A stretch of 54,725 nt of DNA from Bacillota bacterium (GTDB lineage: Bacteria > Bacillota > Bacilli > Alicyclobacillales > SLC66), in contig JAJZCJ010000001.1 in NCBI GenBank assembly GCA_021846145.1, positions 1 to 54,725 on the forward strand. Direction: 5' to 3'. Position numbers and translations under genes: made by a program. Shown in pieces: positions 16,146 through 27,608 of the stretch. The notes beneath the pieces are model-generated. The model saw nothing but the letters and a program-made list of their open reading frames with translations. It ran no database searches and had not been told where the DNA came from. Numbering within the stretch: the first letter of the stretch is position 1; every line of letters begins with the position of its first letter.

Positions 16146-17551
16146 AGCAACGAAATACGTTTTACTGCATGGGCGGCGTCTTTGATGCAGTCAGGTATGC
16201 CAAGTCCGCGGTAGGCTGCGCCAGCAAGGATGATGCCGGGATGATCTTTCAGCGCCTCTTCGATCAACTGAATACGTTCCAAGTGACCGACGTCATATTG
16301 GGGCATCGAGTATTTCCAACGTTTGATTTCGATGAAATCTGGCCTTTCATTTAAACCAATGCTCTTTTCAAGGTCGCTTAAGGTGGCTTGAATTAAGCGC
16401 TCATCAGTCCAATCCACTGCCTCTTCATCACCGTCACGCCCTACATAGCAGCGAACTAGCAAATTGCCGTTTTTTGATGCGTTGGTCCACTTTGTCGATA
16501 CGATCGTACAGGCCGTAATGGTCGCTCCTTCATTGCGTGGCACCAAGTAACCTGAGCCGGCCATTTGATACGATGAGGGCGTTTCTTGATAGCCAAAGGA
16601 CACTGTCGCTGTATGGGCATAGCGGATGGAGCGTAGAGAATCAAGAGAAATGTCAAGGGAAGCTAACAAATCAGCTGCGGCAAATGCAGGAGTGGTGACG
16701 ATAATGGCATCTGCTTCAATGATCAAGGGGACACCGTCCTTGAGCACGGTAATTTCATACTTGCCACTCAAGTTTTTTTCAATATCTAGGGCGCTTGTGT
16801 TTAGGTGCAAATCAGCAAATCCCTCAATGGATTGAACCAAGCGATCCACCAACTGTTCGAGGCCGTTGTCCAAGTTGATAAAAATCGGTCCTGTGGGTGT
16901 AGGGGGTGCGGATTGGGCTTTTTTCTTCATGGCGATGGTGCCGAGGATCAAACTTCGGTGTTCTTCATACAGTTTGCGCCACATTGGCATGACTGCGTCG
17001 AGGCTAAGGCGGTCAATATCACCCGCGTGAATACCCGCAAGCAGTGGAGACACCATGACGTTTACTACTTCATCTCCTAAGCGTTTGCGAAGTAGTTCGC
17101 CTAGTGAAATATCACCATGAAGCGGTTCCAATGGCAAAATGAGATCGGCTAAGGCTCGAAATTTTCCTTGGGTGGTGAGAAGTTTGGTTTTAGCGAACGC
17201 CGCTAAGTCAGACGGTAAACCAGTAGCTACACCTGGGGGTAATGGTTGTAGTTGACCGTTGTGCCACACAAATGTGCCACTGCTAGGACTGACAGGCACA
17301 ATTTGTGCTTCAAGTCCTAGCTCACGGATGAATTCAATCCCTGCCGGTTTACGCGTAAAAATAGAATCGGGGCCTAACTCTAGTGTGTATTCGCTCGTTC
17401 TTCTTGTTGCAATTTTCCCACCGAATCGAGAATCTCTTTCGATCACGGTACACTTAAGTGGATGACCAGTATCGCTAAGCTTGCGTAATTGATAAGCCGC
17501 GGCGAGTCCTGTGATGCCACCGCCGATGATGACCACATGTCGTTGATTCAC
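16142..17551 (-). CDS. cgoX: Coproporphyrinogen III / protoporphyrinogen oxidase (CgoX/HemY)
   Basis: A 469-residue FAD enzyme of haem synthesis. The N-terminal motif [17 protein letters not shown] and [14 protein letters not shown] bind [13 protein letters not shown] continues the family pattern, and [13 protein letters not shown] near the end completes the flavin site. In Gram-positive bacteria this branch oxidises coproporphyrinogen III to coproporphyrin III, whereas older annotations call it protoporphyrinogen oxidase. I prefer GTG 17551, which has AGGTG 6 bases upstream; GTG 17560, three codons longer, has no proper site. No other haem genes are adjacent. Confidence 0.9.
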   Translation of the reverse strand: MNQRHVVIIGGGITGLAAAYQLRKLSDTGHPLKCTVIERDSRFGGKIATRRTSEYTLELGPDSIFTRKPAGIEFIRELGLEAQIVPVSPSSGTFVWHNGQLQPLPPGVATGLPSDLAAFAKTKLLTTQGKFRALADLILPLEPLHGDISLGELLRKRLGDEVVNVMVSPLLAGIHAGDIDRLSLDAVMPMWRKLYEEHRSLILGTIAMKKKAQSAPPTPTGPIFINLDNGLEQLVDRLVQSIEGFADLHLNTSALDIEKNLSGKYEITVLKDGVPLIIEADAIIVTTPAFAAADLLASLDISLDSLRSIRYAHTATVSFGYQETPSSYQMAGSGYLVPRNEGATITACTIVSTKWTNASKNGNLLVRCYVGRDGDEEAVDWTDERLIQATLSDLEKSIGLNERPDFIEIKRWKYSMPQYDVGHLERIQLIEEALKDHPGIILAGAAYRGLGIPDCIKDAAHAVKRISLL

Positions 17552-17756
17552 GCATTTCACCTAATTTCAAAATTTTCGACGAGTATTATCAAAATGTAAT
17601 CATACGTACTATACCAAAAATTTCGGTCTATTTCTTGCTCTCGTGAGGTAGCTATCGTTGGGCTAAAGACAGTATAATTTAATGGATACATTGGAATAAA
17701 AATTAGTATTGAGAATTATATGTTTGTGTAGTTGATCACTGATCGGGGGGAGTACG

Positions 17757-19484
17757 GTGAATTGGCTTCATAGGATGCAACAAAGCATCGTCGTGAAAGT
17801 GACCCTGTTGATGGGGCTTTTAGTCGTTATCATCGTGGCGATGGTAGGTGTTAATGGCGTATTGTCACTAAAATTAGAAAAGAACCTGAGTAATGTGAAA
17901 AACCAGGATGTCCAATTTAACCAAATAATTCATCAGGCTAACGATCAGTTTTTGAACATGGACGATCAGTCCAATATGTGGGTAGGCATGTATAATTACG
18001 GGAAAAATGCTGCACTAGTCAAGACAACACTAGCATAAGTGATAAGTGCGAAGCAACGGTTGAATCAAGCGTTGCAACAGGCAAAAAGCATGGCTGTCAC
18101 TTCGCAAGAAGAGAGCACAGCCGTACAAGCCATCGCTGCTGCGGGTGCTTATGAAAACTATTTTGCACAAGTATATCAATTGAATTATTCCAATCACAAA
18201 AAAGCTGCGACTATTATGTACGTAGGTAATGCCCGTGCGTCCAATCAGTTGACTGCAAATTTGTTACAACTAGAAAAAATGTCTGATCAACGCGTGCTTC
18301 GTAATGTTGCAAGTGCATCCAGCTTGACGGCAAATAATTTTATCATTTCGATTATTATTGGCCTGATTGTGGCAGCGATTGGCATCATTTCGCTGATTTA
18401 TTTTCGCCGAGTGATCGCTCCAATTCCTTTGATTTCAGGCAGTCTTAAGCGAATTGCGCAAGGGAATTTGACAGGAGATCGGGTGGATGTTAAACGTGCG
18501 GATGAAGTGGGTGTACTTTCTGATGCGACTAATGAAATGGCCAGTCAGTTAAAACATTTGATTGCAAACGTTGCAGAAACATCAGAACATGTGGCAGCGG
18601 CTTCGCAAGAACTAACCGCCAGCGCAGATGAGACAGCACAGGCAACGAATCAAATTGCAATTTCGATTCAGGACGTGGCAGGTGGCGCTGACAAACAAAT
18701 GACCAGTACCAGAGAAGGCGCTCACGCCATGGAGGGTATTGCTGCCAGCATTCAACATGTGGCAGATACCACAATGGTGGTATCTCAGTCTTCCGTAGAA
18801 ACGACGCGAATGGCAGATGAAGGGAATCATTCGATTCTTGATGCGGTCTCACAAATGCAGTCTATCAATAAGTCGGTAGACAACACAGCAGGCTTTATGC
18901 AGGTGTTGCATGAACACTCGCAAAAAGTGGGGCAGATTATCGAATCAATCACTGGGATCGCAGAACAGACGAACCTGCTTGCACTTAATGCCGCCATTGA
19001 AGCGGCACGAGCGGGCGATCAGGGGCGAGGTTTTGCTGTAGTAGCTGAAGAGGTGCGCAAACTGGCAGAAGAGTCAGCAAAATCTGCTGGAGAAATCACG
19101 AAAATTATTCAGGATATCCAGAACAATACCACGATGTCTGTGTCAGCGATGGAACAGGTCACGGCGGAGACAAGGCAAGGAATAGAAGTAATAGACAATG
19201 CAGGGCGAATTTTTGCTAAAATACTTTTATCAACGCAAAGCGTATCGCGCCAAGCGCAAGAAGTGATGGCGGCATCAGAAGAAATTTCTGCTACCACAGA
19301 AGAAATCACCGCCACGATGGAAGATATGGCGAAAATTTCGGAGAATGCAAGCTTGGAAGCACAGAGTGTGGCGGCTGCATCAGAAGAACAACTGGCATCG
19401 ATGCAAGAGGTGACTGCTTCTGCATCAGCATTGAGTAAAATGGCTCAAGACCTACAACAACTGCTGAGTCAATTTACGATCTAG
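17757..19484 (+). pseudogene. Methyl-accepting chemotaxis protein with one in-frame TAA
   Basis: The frame starts at GTG 17757 behind GGGGGGAG and runs as one 576-codon receptor, except for a TAA at 18036-18038. Before it lie a membrane segment (about residues 13-36) and the start of a four-helix-bundle sensor. After it the sensor, second membrane helix (about 195-217), HAMP and full signalling domain ([20 protein letters not shown]) continue intact for 481 codons. A glutamine codon, CAA, changed to TAA by one transition would explain it. The flanking sequence shows no decay. The C-terminal part could also restart at the GTG right after the stop. Nonsense mutation, sequencing error or read-through cannot be separated here. 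Confidence 0.75.
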
Positions 19485-19499
19485 TATATGAGGTGGAGA

Positions 19500-20492
19500 A
19501 TGAAGAAACTATTGTTGATTACAACCGGGGGGACGATCGCTTCGCTCCCTGGTGAACATGGATTAGCGCCAAAGCTAGATTCATCGGAGATTGAGAATTA
19601 CTTATCGCAAGAGCATTTACATTGCGCAATAACGAATATTCCTTTATTTACTATTGACAGCACCAATATGCAACCGGAACATTGGGTGCAAATCGCACAA
19701 ACGGTAGCAAATCATTATAATGAGTATGATGGATTTCTGATCACGCACGGGACAGATACCATGGCGTATACTGCTGCGGCGTTGTCTTATTTTCTGCAAA
19801 ATATCGCTAAACCTGTAGTGTTGACTGGCTCGCAAGTACCATTTAATTACAAGAAAACGGACGCCAAAACAAACTTGCATGATGCGGCACACTTGGCGCT
19901 AGAGGATATCGGTGGCGTGTTTGTTGTATTTAATGGCAAGGTGATAGCAGGCACGAGGGCGATGAAAATTCGCACCAAGAGCTTCGATGCTTTTGAAAGT
20001 GTTAATTTTCCTTACGTGGCTTTTGTGAAAGATAAGCGAGTGGAATATCAAATGGAACTCCCTGCCGTGCGTGATTTATCATTGCAACTGGATACATCGC
20101 TTTGCACTGATGTATTTTTGTTGAAATTATACCCTGGCATGAAGCCGGAAATTTTCGATCTCTTGCCAGCCATGTATCGAGGCGTGGTGATCGAAAGCTT
20201 TGGCAACGGGGGAATACCCTCGCTGTTGAGGGATCTGCTGCCGAAAATCGAGAGCTTAGTGGCTGCAGGGGTGGCTGTAGTGGTGACTACACAATGCTTA
20301 CAAGAAGGGGAAGATTTGAGCCTGTACGAAGTGGGGAGACGGGTGGCCGAAATACCCAACATCATTATTTCCAAGGATATGAATACAGAGGCGATCATCC
20401 CTAAACTGATGTGGGCTTTAGGAAGAACTCATGACCTCAATAATATTAAAGTGATCATGGAGTCGCCACTTGCTTTTGATTGTTCGTTTTGA
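19500..20492 (+). CDS. ansA: Type I L-asparaginase
   Basis: A 330-residue cytoplasmic asparaginase. The first catalytic threonine lies in LLLITTGGTIASLPGE near the N-terminus, and the second motif, GFLITHGTDTMAYTAAAL, carries the Thr-Asp pair. Together they hydrolyse L-asparagine to aspartate and ammonia. No signal peptide is present, which fits the type I, low-affinity form. I choose ATG 19500 because a GAGGTGGAG box lies directly upstream; the ATG at 19488 would precede that site. It follows the interrupted chemoreceptor by 15 bases and may be transcribed with it. Confidence 0.92.
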   Translation: MKKLLLITTGGTIASLPGEHGLAPKLDSSEIENYLSQEHLHCAITNIPLFTIDSTNMQPEHWVQIAQTVANHYNEYDGFLITHGTDTMAYTAAALSYFLQNIAKPVVLTGSQVPFNYKKTDAKTNLHDAAHLALEDIGGVFVVFNGKVIAGTRAMKIRTKSFDAFESVNFPYVAFVKDKRVEYQMELPAVRDLSLQLDTSLCTDVFLLKLYPGMKPEIFDLLPAMYRGVVIESFGNGGIPSLLRDLLPKIESLVAAGVAVVVTTQCLQEGEDLSLYEVGRRVAEIPNIIISKDMNTEAIIPKLMWALGRTHDLNNIKVIMESPLAFDCSF

Positions 20493-20506
20493 CGTAAGTG
20501 GGGTAA

Positions 20507-22884
20507 TCAATTTATGTAATATTCCTTTTTCATGGGGCGTCCAAACCAATAGCCCTGAATTTCATCACATTGCATAGTTCTGAGCTTTTCAAATTGTTCC
20601 TTGGTCTCCACACCTTCTGCCACTACCTTAAACTGTAGTCCATGCGATAATTCGATAATTCCTTTGACGATGTTTTCTGAAAGTGGGTGAGTGTCAAGAT
20701 CCTTAATGAATGACTGATCAATTTTGATATAGTTGACAGGAAATTCTTTCAGATAACTCATTTGATATAGTTGACAGGAAATTCTTTCAGATAACTCAAC
20801 GAGGAGTAGCCAGTGCCAAAATCATCTATCGAGATTTCAAGACCCATATCTCTGAGCGTTTTTAATATGACTAGGGCATCAGATACATTTTTCATGACGA
20901 CGCTCTCTGTAATTTCTACTTCCAATCTATTGGGATTGACACCAGTTTCTTGTATGATTTTTTCGATAATGCGAGGTAAGTTTCGATCGGCTAGTTGCAG
21001 GCTGGATAAATTGACTGCCATGCGGAGTGGTTTGTTACCGTCTTGATTCCATGTCATTAAATCTTCACAGGCGCGTTTAAGTATCCAGTGGCCGAGTTCC
21101 ATGATTAGCCCTGTTTGTTCTGCAATAGGAATAAATTCAGCCGGCGAAATTTCTCCAAGTTCTGGATGATGCCAGCGCATCAATGCTTCCATCCCCTCAA
21201 TCTTCTCAGTAAATGTATTCACCTTTGGTTGATAGACGGCATAAATTTGGTTGTTATTGATGGCTACTTTGAGGTCTTCTTCTAAGCGCATGCGCCTAGA
21301 AATTTGTTCCCATGCATCGATAGAAAAAAGCAGACTTTTTGAAAATTCTTGCTGTTTCATCGCCAGCATGTTACGTTCTGCACGGCGCATCAACACGTCT
21401 TCGCGGATTCCATCCTCTGGGAATCGACTCACACCTATGCTGATGGTGATGGATAGTGTATACTCCCTCACTTGATAAGGTAATGAGAGCTGTTCGAGAA
21501 TGGCGTAACTGATGAGTTGAGCTTTTTCCATCTCGGGTTCCCTCAGCAATACACTGAATTCATCGCCGCCCAGTCGGGCAATGATGTCTCTTTGATCGAC
21601 AATTTTTTCTATGCGACGAGCAATTTCAATCAGGAGTTGATCTCCCACCCGTTGACCAAAGGTATCATTTACATGCTTGAATTGATCGATATCTAGCATA
21701 ATAAGAAAAAATTTACTATGTTCATTACAAGATTTTGTAATGAACTCCTTGTACTGATTACGATTATAAAGTCCAGTAAGCGAATCGTGATACGCTTGGT
21801 ATCTGATGATTTTTTGCGATTGTGTTAATTCGTTCATTAGATTATTGAATTCTGATCCCAGCAAGGCAATTTCATCATGTCCTTTTACTGGGATACGTGT
21901 ATCTAAGTCATTTTGTATTCGAATGGAGTGAATTACCTGAAAGAATCTTCGTAGGCGGCGAACAATTGACGAATTAAAATAGACAATGATAAACACCCCA
22001 TATACTACAGACAAAATAGCTAAAAACCAACTGAAATAAGTGAGCGCATTCTCGCCTCGGGTAAGGTATGAATTGGTGGTTTGTATTAATAGAATGAGAG
22101 CCGGATTTCCTTGAATATCTGGGATCTCTAGGTATGCCTTAGTTAGTTTGTAGCCGTAATCGACAGTCCAGTATTTGGCGTGATAAATAGGATTATTTTT
22201 CAATATGTCCATATCTTTAGGCAATACAACTTGGTGTAAGCTTTCCATTTGGATGGACATATTTAAACGTTTAGAAAGAATAGAGGCCTCATCGGCGTTA
22301 AAAAACCTTCCGATGACAAAGGTTCCGTTGATGAACTGGGCTCCTCCTCTTTCTTTTACAATGGGGTCAGAAACCATGAGTAGCGGCCCTAGAACAGTTT
22401 GCAAAACACCCTGCTGAAAATCCCTCGTATTTTTAAAATGAAGTAAGATCGCGGCATTTGTTTGCACGGAATGACTGATGTTGGGGAGCAGTACGTGATT
22501 TACCATGCCATTGAGAAACTGTTTGGCATAAACTAACTGATTTTCATTGTTAAAGAACATCACTATTTGAATATCATTTTTAGCAAATTGCATGTTATTA
22601 AAATTATATTTGGTGAAATTATCTATATCTACCGAATGTGGGGAGGGAGTACTAGTAAAATTAAAGGAATTTATCCATGCAGAATAAGTCATTGCCAAGG
22701 ATTGCATTTCCATAAATTGATTGTTAACTCCGTTGAGCAAGGTGTTTATATTGTTGCGTGTGTTCTGATCTTCTAATCGCTGAAATGCAGTCACTACCAG
22801 TCGGCTAGAGGTAAAGTAAAACGCGGCAAAGGTGAAAAGGGTAATCAGAATTGAAAAAATGATCGTTTTAAAGCGTAGACTCAC
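20507..22884 (-). pseudogene. Membrane GGDEF-EAL protein split by a 38-bp tandem duplication
   Basis: From GTG 22884 (GGAGG upstream) the protein has a membrane segment at 7-27, an external CHASE4-like sensor, a second segment at about 282-303, a HAMP-like linker, a GGDEF domain with intact RLGGDEFSVLL, and an EAL domain with MEALMRW, NLSS, EITES and IDDFGTGYSS. A 38-bp tandem duplication then shifts the frame, ending the protein right after NYIK, before the catalytic KIDQ lysine region continues. The rest (IDQSFIKDL, VVAEGVET) is in the other frame, 20761-20507. Removing one copy restores a single 785-codon frame. The diguanylate cyclase half should still be made, while the phosphodiesterase half is incomplete. 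Confidence 0.88.
20723..20798. repeat. Perfect 38-bp tandem duplication inside the EAL domain
   Basis: Copy 1 (20723-20760) and copy 2 (20761-20798) are identical, each beginning TTTGATATAGTTGACAGG and ending AGATAACTCA. Because 38 is not a multiple of three, the second copy shifts the reading frame of the GGDEF-EAL gene. Perfect identity points to a recent and potentially reversible event. Confidence 0.97.
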
Positions 22885-23052
22885 GTTTTATGGTACCTCC
22901 CATGACTGTCACCGAATTTCACTTTTACTTTTCTACGTATACACTAAACTATGATTAAGATAAAAATCAACATAACTCTTGATTAATCTACAAGAAAGGT
23001 GTTCTATCAGAAATATAATAGATTTTTTGGTTGTTATGAGGGGGATTCTGGG

Positions 23053-26000
23053 GTGCGACGTCGATACGTGGGGTTTTGGGTGTTGATCGCCATCTGGTTT
23101 TTTGCCACCCTGATTGGTATTGGCTCGACAACATGGTTCAGTGAAAAAAAAAATGCAGAAAAATATATTGCGGGCACTGTGAACCAATATGCCTACCTGA
23201 TAAGTGAGCAGTTGCAGCTTGATCAACGCACTCTCGCCAATACAGGCAAGGAATTGAGCATGTATGGACTGAAGAATGCTCATTTCATTCATCAGACGCT
23301 TGTTGACCTGCAGTCGTCGTACCATCACTCAATAGCAGTTGCAATTTTGAATGCACAAGGACAAATTTTTGAACAAACGGGAACTCCTTTTTCTTTAACG
23401 GTCTTGCATTCCTCTGCCGTGACACAGGCAACCAAAGCTGCGTATCAACGTATTTTTCAATCTCACCGATTTGGGATAGGACCACCAATTCCAAATTCAC
23501 ACTTTTCCGGACAGGTTATGTCAGTCGAACTTTATCCGCTCACCACGTTCCCTGGGCACTGGCTTGCGCTTGCACACCCGGCAGTGTTTTCTGTCGTACC
23601 TCCTGATCAACTGATGTACAAGGGTACCGCAATTGCTATTTTGCGATCAGATGGCTTGTTGCAATCACGGTATCCATATCCCGTGGTGACAAGTTATGGG
23701 TATGAGCAAAGCGGAGTGATGATGCAATACTTAAAGGCTCATCCCGATGTGAAGATGGGTCTTTTGACAGGCAAAGTTACCGCTGACAACGAGACGAGAA
23801 TAACAGCGTTTAAGCAGGTTCAGGGAAATGATTTGTATGTGGGAGTGGGCGTCCCACTGCGCAGTATTGTCGCGGTATGGTTGTCGAATTACATTCCGTT
23901 TGCGGGCACTTCTATCGTGTTGATATTGTTGGCAGGACTGATATTCCTCATTGAATCAAGGCATATTCGTCGAGCGGAGCGTGCAGAAGCAGTGGCAAAA
24001 ATATTTTACAGCATACTCGCTCGTTTGGGAGAATTAAAGCAACAAAATATATCAGAAGATGAATTTATTGAAAAATCATTAGAAGTGTTCATTGATAATA
24101 GTGAGTTCGCGGCTGCAGTTTTGGGAACATTTCATGAATCTGCGTTCTCGCATCGAGCCATCGCAGGGATTTCTGAAGAACAATTAGTTGAATTATTGTC
24201 AGTAACAAGTGGGCATATATTGGAAAGTGCGTGGGAAAGTGGCGAAGTTGCTGCTTTGGACAAGCTACCAGAAACTGATTTGCATGTAAAATCAATGATG
24301 GTGATGCCAATACAGAAAAATGGCAAGACCTTGTTCATCCTAATGCTAATAAGCAATCATGCTACCATCAAGGACAAAGTCTATCAACAGTTCTCCAACC
24401 GGGTCGTCGGGTTTATTCAACGTATTCTGGAAAATTTCGAACTACAAAATCGCGAACGAGAGGCTCATTCACTTGCTGAACGCATGCAGGCATTGTATCA
24501 AGTGTTGTCGATGGTTGGAGAAGTAGCTCAACAGGCAGTGGGCGAACAGGAGTTATTTCAATTAATTTGCGATACTTTAGTGGCAAAGAACGTTTTTTCG
24601 GGTGCGTGGATAGGTGCGCCTGATACAAGTGGTAGATTCCAGTACTATGCAAGTGCAGGATTAGGCATGAAAGAATACCTTGAACAGATTGATATCCGAG
24701 CAGACGCAAGCCAAGCGGGACAGGGGCCGGCAGGGAGAACATGGAGGACGGGGAAACTTCAAGTAGAAAATGATTGGGAAAACAGCGATATCATGGATTA
24801 TTGGTTGGAAACCGCCCAATATACTGGTGGCTGGAAAATGAGCGCTGACTATCCTGTTTTTCGCGGGAGTAAAATATTTGCCGTGTTGACCGTGTACCAT
24901 AAGAAATCTTTTACTTTTGATGAAAACTTGGCTCAATTAGGTAGCCGCATAGCGGAACTAATCGGGCAACTGCTTACGAATCGCGATCTCACCGATGATT
25001 TGAATCGATTGAACAATCAATACAACTTGTTACTGGAGAGTATGGCCGAGGGGGTTGTCGGCCTTGATTTAACTGGCACGATATTATTTAGCAATGCTTC
25101 TGCTGAACAGTTACTAGGTTATGCAAAAGAAGAGATGATTGGGAAAGATCAGCATGCACTTTTTCATCATCACTACGAAGATGGCGCTATTTACCCAGCA
25201 AGCGAGTGCCTGATTATCAAATCAGTGGATCAACAAACAGGATTTCACCATGATCAGGAAGTTTTCTGGCGCAAAAATGGCTCCTGTTTTCCCGTTGATT
25301 ATACGGTGGAACCGATTCTGGCCGGTCAAGGAGAAGTGAACGGGGCGGTACTCACCTTTCAAGACATTACCATGCGCAAGCGGGCAGATGAGGCCTTGCA
25401 ATCAGGAGCCGAATTCAGGCGCGCATTGATCGACAACAGTCCCGTAGGAATTTTTCTCGCTTCGACGGAGCGGGTGATTGTGCAGGTCAATAGACGGGTT
25501 TGCGAAATGCTTGGTTATGCAAAGGACGAACTAGTGGGGCAGAATTTTCGCATGATTCATGACAGTAATGAATCTTACGAGGGTTTTCGTGAACAGTATC
25601 ATTTGCTCAGGGTGTCTGCGTATGGGTTGATCAACCTGGAGTATCCCTTCAAGAAAAAAGACGGAACTGTGCTGTTATGCGCTGTTTCTGGTACTCCACT
25701 TGATTCTGACAATTTGTCGAAAGGAATCATCTGGACTTTGCAGGACATTACCCAACGAAAAATTGCGGAAGCAAAGTTACAAGAAAGCGAAGAGATGCTG
25801 CGGGCGATTTATGAAGTCTTACCAGTGGGGATATCCATTACTGACCCCATGGGTAATTTGGTTGATTGCAACATTGAGGCGGCACGTCTACTTGGAATTT
25901 CTTCTGAGGAACATAACTCCCGCAATTTTACCGGAGAGAATTGGACGATTTTAAGAACTGACGGTACGGTGATGCCTGCTTCTGAATACGCCAGCGTACG

Positions 26001-27606
26001 CGCGCTGCAAGAGCACCAGATGATTCACAATGTGGAAATGGAGGTGCTGACACCAGGGGGAAGTATTTGGTTGTCTGTCAGTGCAATACCTGTCGATAAT
26101 CCTAAATACGGGGTTACTATAGCTTATGAAGATATCACAACCCGCAAAAAAGCAGAATTGGAAATGCTGAAATTAACGAAGGCGGTTGAATTCAGTCCTG
26201 TTTCTATTGTCATCACGGATGCTTTAGGCAACATGGAGTATGTGAATCCTCGGTTTACAGAAGTAACTGGCTACACTCCTGAGGAAGCACTGGGGAAAAA
26301 CCAAAGGATATTAAAATCTGGCTACGTACCAAGCGAAGTCTATGAGAAGTTATGGACAACGATTATGGAGGGAAAGACGTGGCGAGGCGAACTGCTCAAC
26401 CAGAAGAAAAATGGCGATCTGGTCTGGGAAATGGTGCGCATTTCTCCATTTAAGGATATGCAGGAGCGCATTACTCATTTTGTCGCTGTCAAGGAAGACA
26501 TCACGGCACAAAAGATGGCGCAAGAAGAATTAAAAAAGGCCAAGGAAGAAGCAGAGTCTGCTAGCCATGTGAAAGGGGAATTTTTAGCGAATATGAGTCA
26601 TGAGATTCGCACACCAATGAATGCGATTCTTGGACTCACTCAACTATTGTTGAACACAGAATTAGTGCCCAAACAGCTTGATTATCTGGAGAAAGTATAT
26701 ACCTCTTCGCAAGCACTTCTGCGCCTGCTCAACGATATTCTGGATTACTCAAAGATTGAAGCAGGGCGCATGGAAGTTGAAAATAACCCTTATCAAATTG
26801 AAGAGGTACTACAAAATGTGTTGAAGTTATTTAGCGCGAAAATTGAAGAAAAAGGGCTCAAGCCTTTTATTGAGCTGTCACCCGGTGTCCCTGAATTGGT
26901 AATGGGAGATTCACTCCGCGTCACGCAAGTTTTAAACAATCTGGTGGGAAATGCGATCAAATTTACTGATAAGGGAGAAATCCGCATTCTTGTAGATGTG
27001 GTAAATCGTAATGAAGAGGATTGGTTATTGCGATTTACCGTGCGTGATACAGGTATTGGAATTGCTATCGACAAGTTAGAAAACTTGTTTCAAGCATTTA
27101 CTCAAGCGGACAATTCCATATCACGAAAGTATGGGGGCACGGGTTTAGGTCTTGCCATCAGTCAGCAGTTGGTGGAGTTGATGGGTGGAGAGATTAGCGT
27201 GTCAAGTATTATGGGGCAAGGCTCGATTTTTAGTTTCACCATCCATGTCGGCGTGGTCAGTTCATCACCGGATTTCGAATTGCAAGATCTGCGCAGGTTT
27301 AATCATCCAAACATGTTGACATCATGTAAATCGCGCGCTGTTTCGGAAACTTTTGAGCAAACAGTGAGTGAAAATGATCTAGCCTTATTTACCCAACTAT
27401 TCAATGATCTTCTTCCTTATTTAGAAGAACAAGAGATGATTCCTGACGCGATCATGGATGATCTGTTGGTGTGGTCAAAGAAAAATATTCATCCTGAGTT
27501 ATTCAATCGACTACTCAGTCAGATTGATCAATTTGATCAAAGTGGGGCGAAAATCACCTTAAACGAGGTGGCATATTGTTTGTCACTAGATCGGGAGGAC
27601 AGATAA
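23053..27606 (+). CDS. Large membrane GAF-GAF-PAS4 sensor histidine kinase
   Basis: A roughly 1517-residue kinase. Two membrane helices (about 8-28 and 282-300) bracket an external Cache-like sensor. Inside follow GAF-like domains at about 316-466 and 476-646, four PAS domains starting near 656, 785, 911 and 1039 (each ending in a DIT-x-RK-type linker), a HisKA box with the phospho-histidine (FLANMSHEIRTPMN, about 1176), and an ATPase domain with NLVGNAIKFTD, DTGIGIA and GGTGLGLAIS. About 110 residues of unknown character follow. GTG 23053 is chosen because GAGGGG lies about 8 bases upstream; a longer start at 22999 exists. Its partner regulator starts 2 bases after its stop. Confidence 0.88.
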   Translation: MRRRYVGFWVLIAIWFFATLIGIGSTTWFSEKKNAEKYIAGTVNQYAYLISEQLQLDQRTLANTGKELSMYGLKNAHFIHQTLVDLQSSYHHSIAVAILNAQGQIFEQTGTPFSLTVLHSSAVTQATKAAYQRIFQSHRFGIGPPIPNSHFSGQVMSVELYPLTTFPGHWLALAHPAVFSVVPPDQLMYKGTAIAILRSDGLLQSRYPYPVVTSYGYEQSGVMMQYLKAHPDVKMGLLTGKVTADNETRITAFKQVQGNDLYVGVGVPLRSIVAVWLSNYIPFAGTSIVLILLAGLIFLIESRHIRRAERAEAVAKIFYSILARLGELKQQNISEDEFIEKSLEVFIDNSEFAAAVLGTFHESAFSHRAIAGISEEQLVELLSVTSGHILESAWESGEVAALDKLPETDLHVKSMMVMPIQKNGKTLFILMLISNHATIKDKVYQQFSNRVVGFIQRILENFELQNREREAHSLAERMQALYQVLSMVGEVAQQAVGEQELFQLICDTLVAKNVFSGAWIGAPDTSGRFQYYASAGLGMKEYLEQIDIRADASQAGQGPAGRTWRTGKLQVENDWENSDIMDYWLETAQYTGGWKMSADYPVFRGSKIFAVLTVYHKKSFTFDENLAQLGSRIAELIGQLLTNRDLTDDLNRLNNQYNLLLESMAEGVVGLDLTGTILFSNASAEQLLGYAKEEMIGKDQHALFHHHYEDGAIYPASECLIIKSVDQQTGFHHDQEVFWRKNGSCFPVDYTVEPILAGQGEVNGAVLTFQDITMRKRADEALQSGAEFRRALIDNSPVGIFLASTERVIVQVNRRVCEMLGYAKDELVGQNFRMIHDSNESYEGFREQYHLLRVSAYGLINLEYPFKKKDGTVLLCAVSGTPLDSDNLSKGIIWTLQDITQRKIAEAKLQESEEMLRAIYEVLPVGISITDPMGNLVDCNIEAARLLGISSEEHNSRNFTGENWTILRTDGTVMPASEYASVRALQEHQMIHNVEMEVLTPGGSIWLSVSAIPVDNPKYGVTIAYEDITTRKKAELEMLKLTKAVEFSPVSIVITDALGNMEYVNPRFTEVTGYTPEEALGKNQRILKSGYVPSEVYEKLWTTIMEGKTWRGELLNQKKNGDLVWEMVRISPFKDMQERITHFVAVKEDITAQKMAQEELKKAKEEAESASHVKGEFLANMSHEIRTPMNAILGLTQLLLNTELVPKQLDYLEKVYTSSQALLRLLNDILDYSKIEAGRMEVENNPYQIEEVLQNVLKLFSAKIEEKGLKPFIELSPGVPELVMGDSLRVTQVLNNLVGNAIKFTDKGEIRILVDVVNRNEEDWLLRFTVRDTGIGIAIDKLENLFQAFTQADNSISRKYGGTGLGLAISQQLVELMGGEISVSSIMGQGSIFSFTIHVGVVSSSPDFELQDLRRFNHPNMLTSCKSRAVSETFEQTVSENDLALFTQLFNDLLPYLEEQEMIPDAIMDDLLVWSKKNIHPELFNRLLSQIDQFDQSGAKITLNEVAYCLSLDREDR

Positions 27607-27608
27607 TC

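Noticed and set aside
20507..20761. Separate small EAL-domain gene
   Set aside because: It is the tail of the GGDEF-EAL gene shifted by the 38-bp duplication. Its apparent start lies in the repeat.
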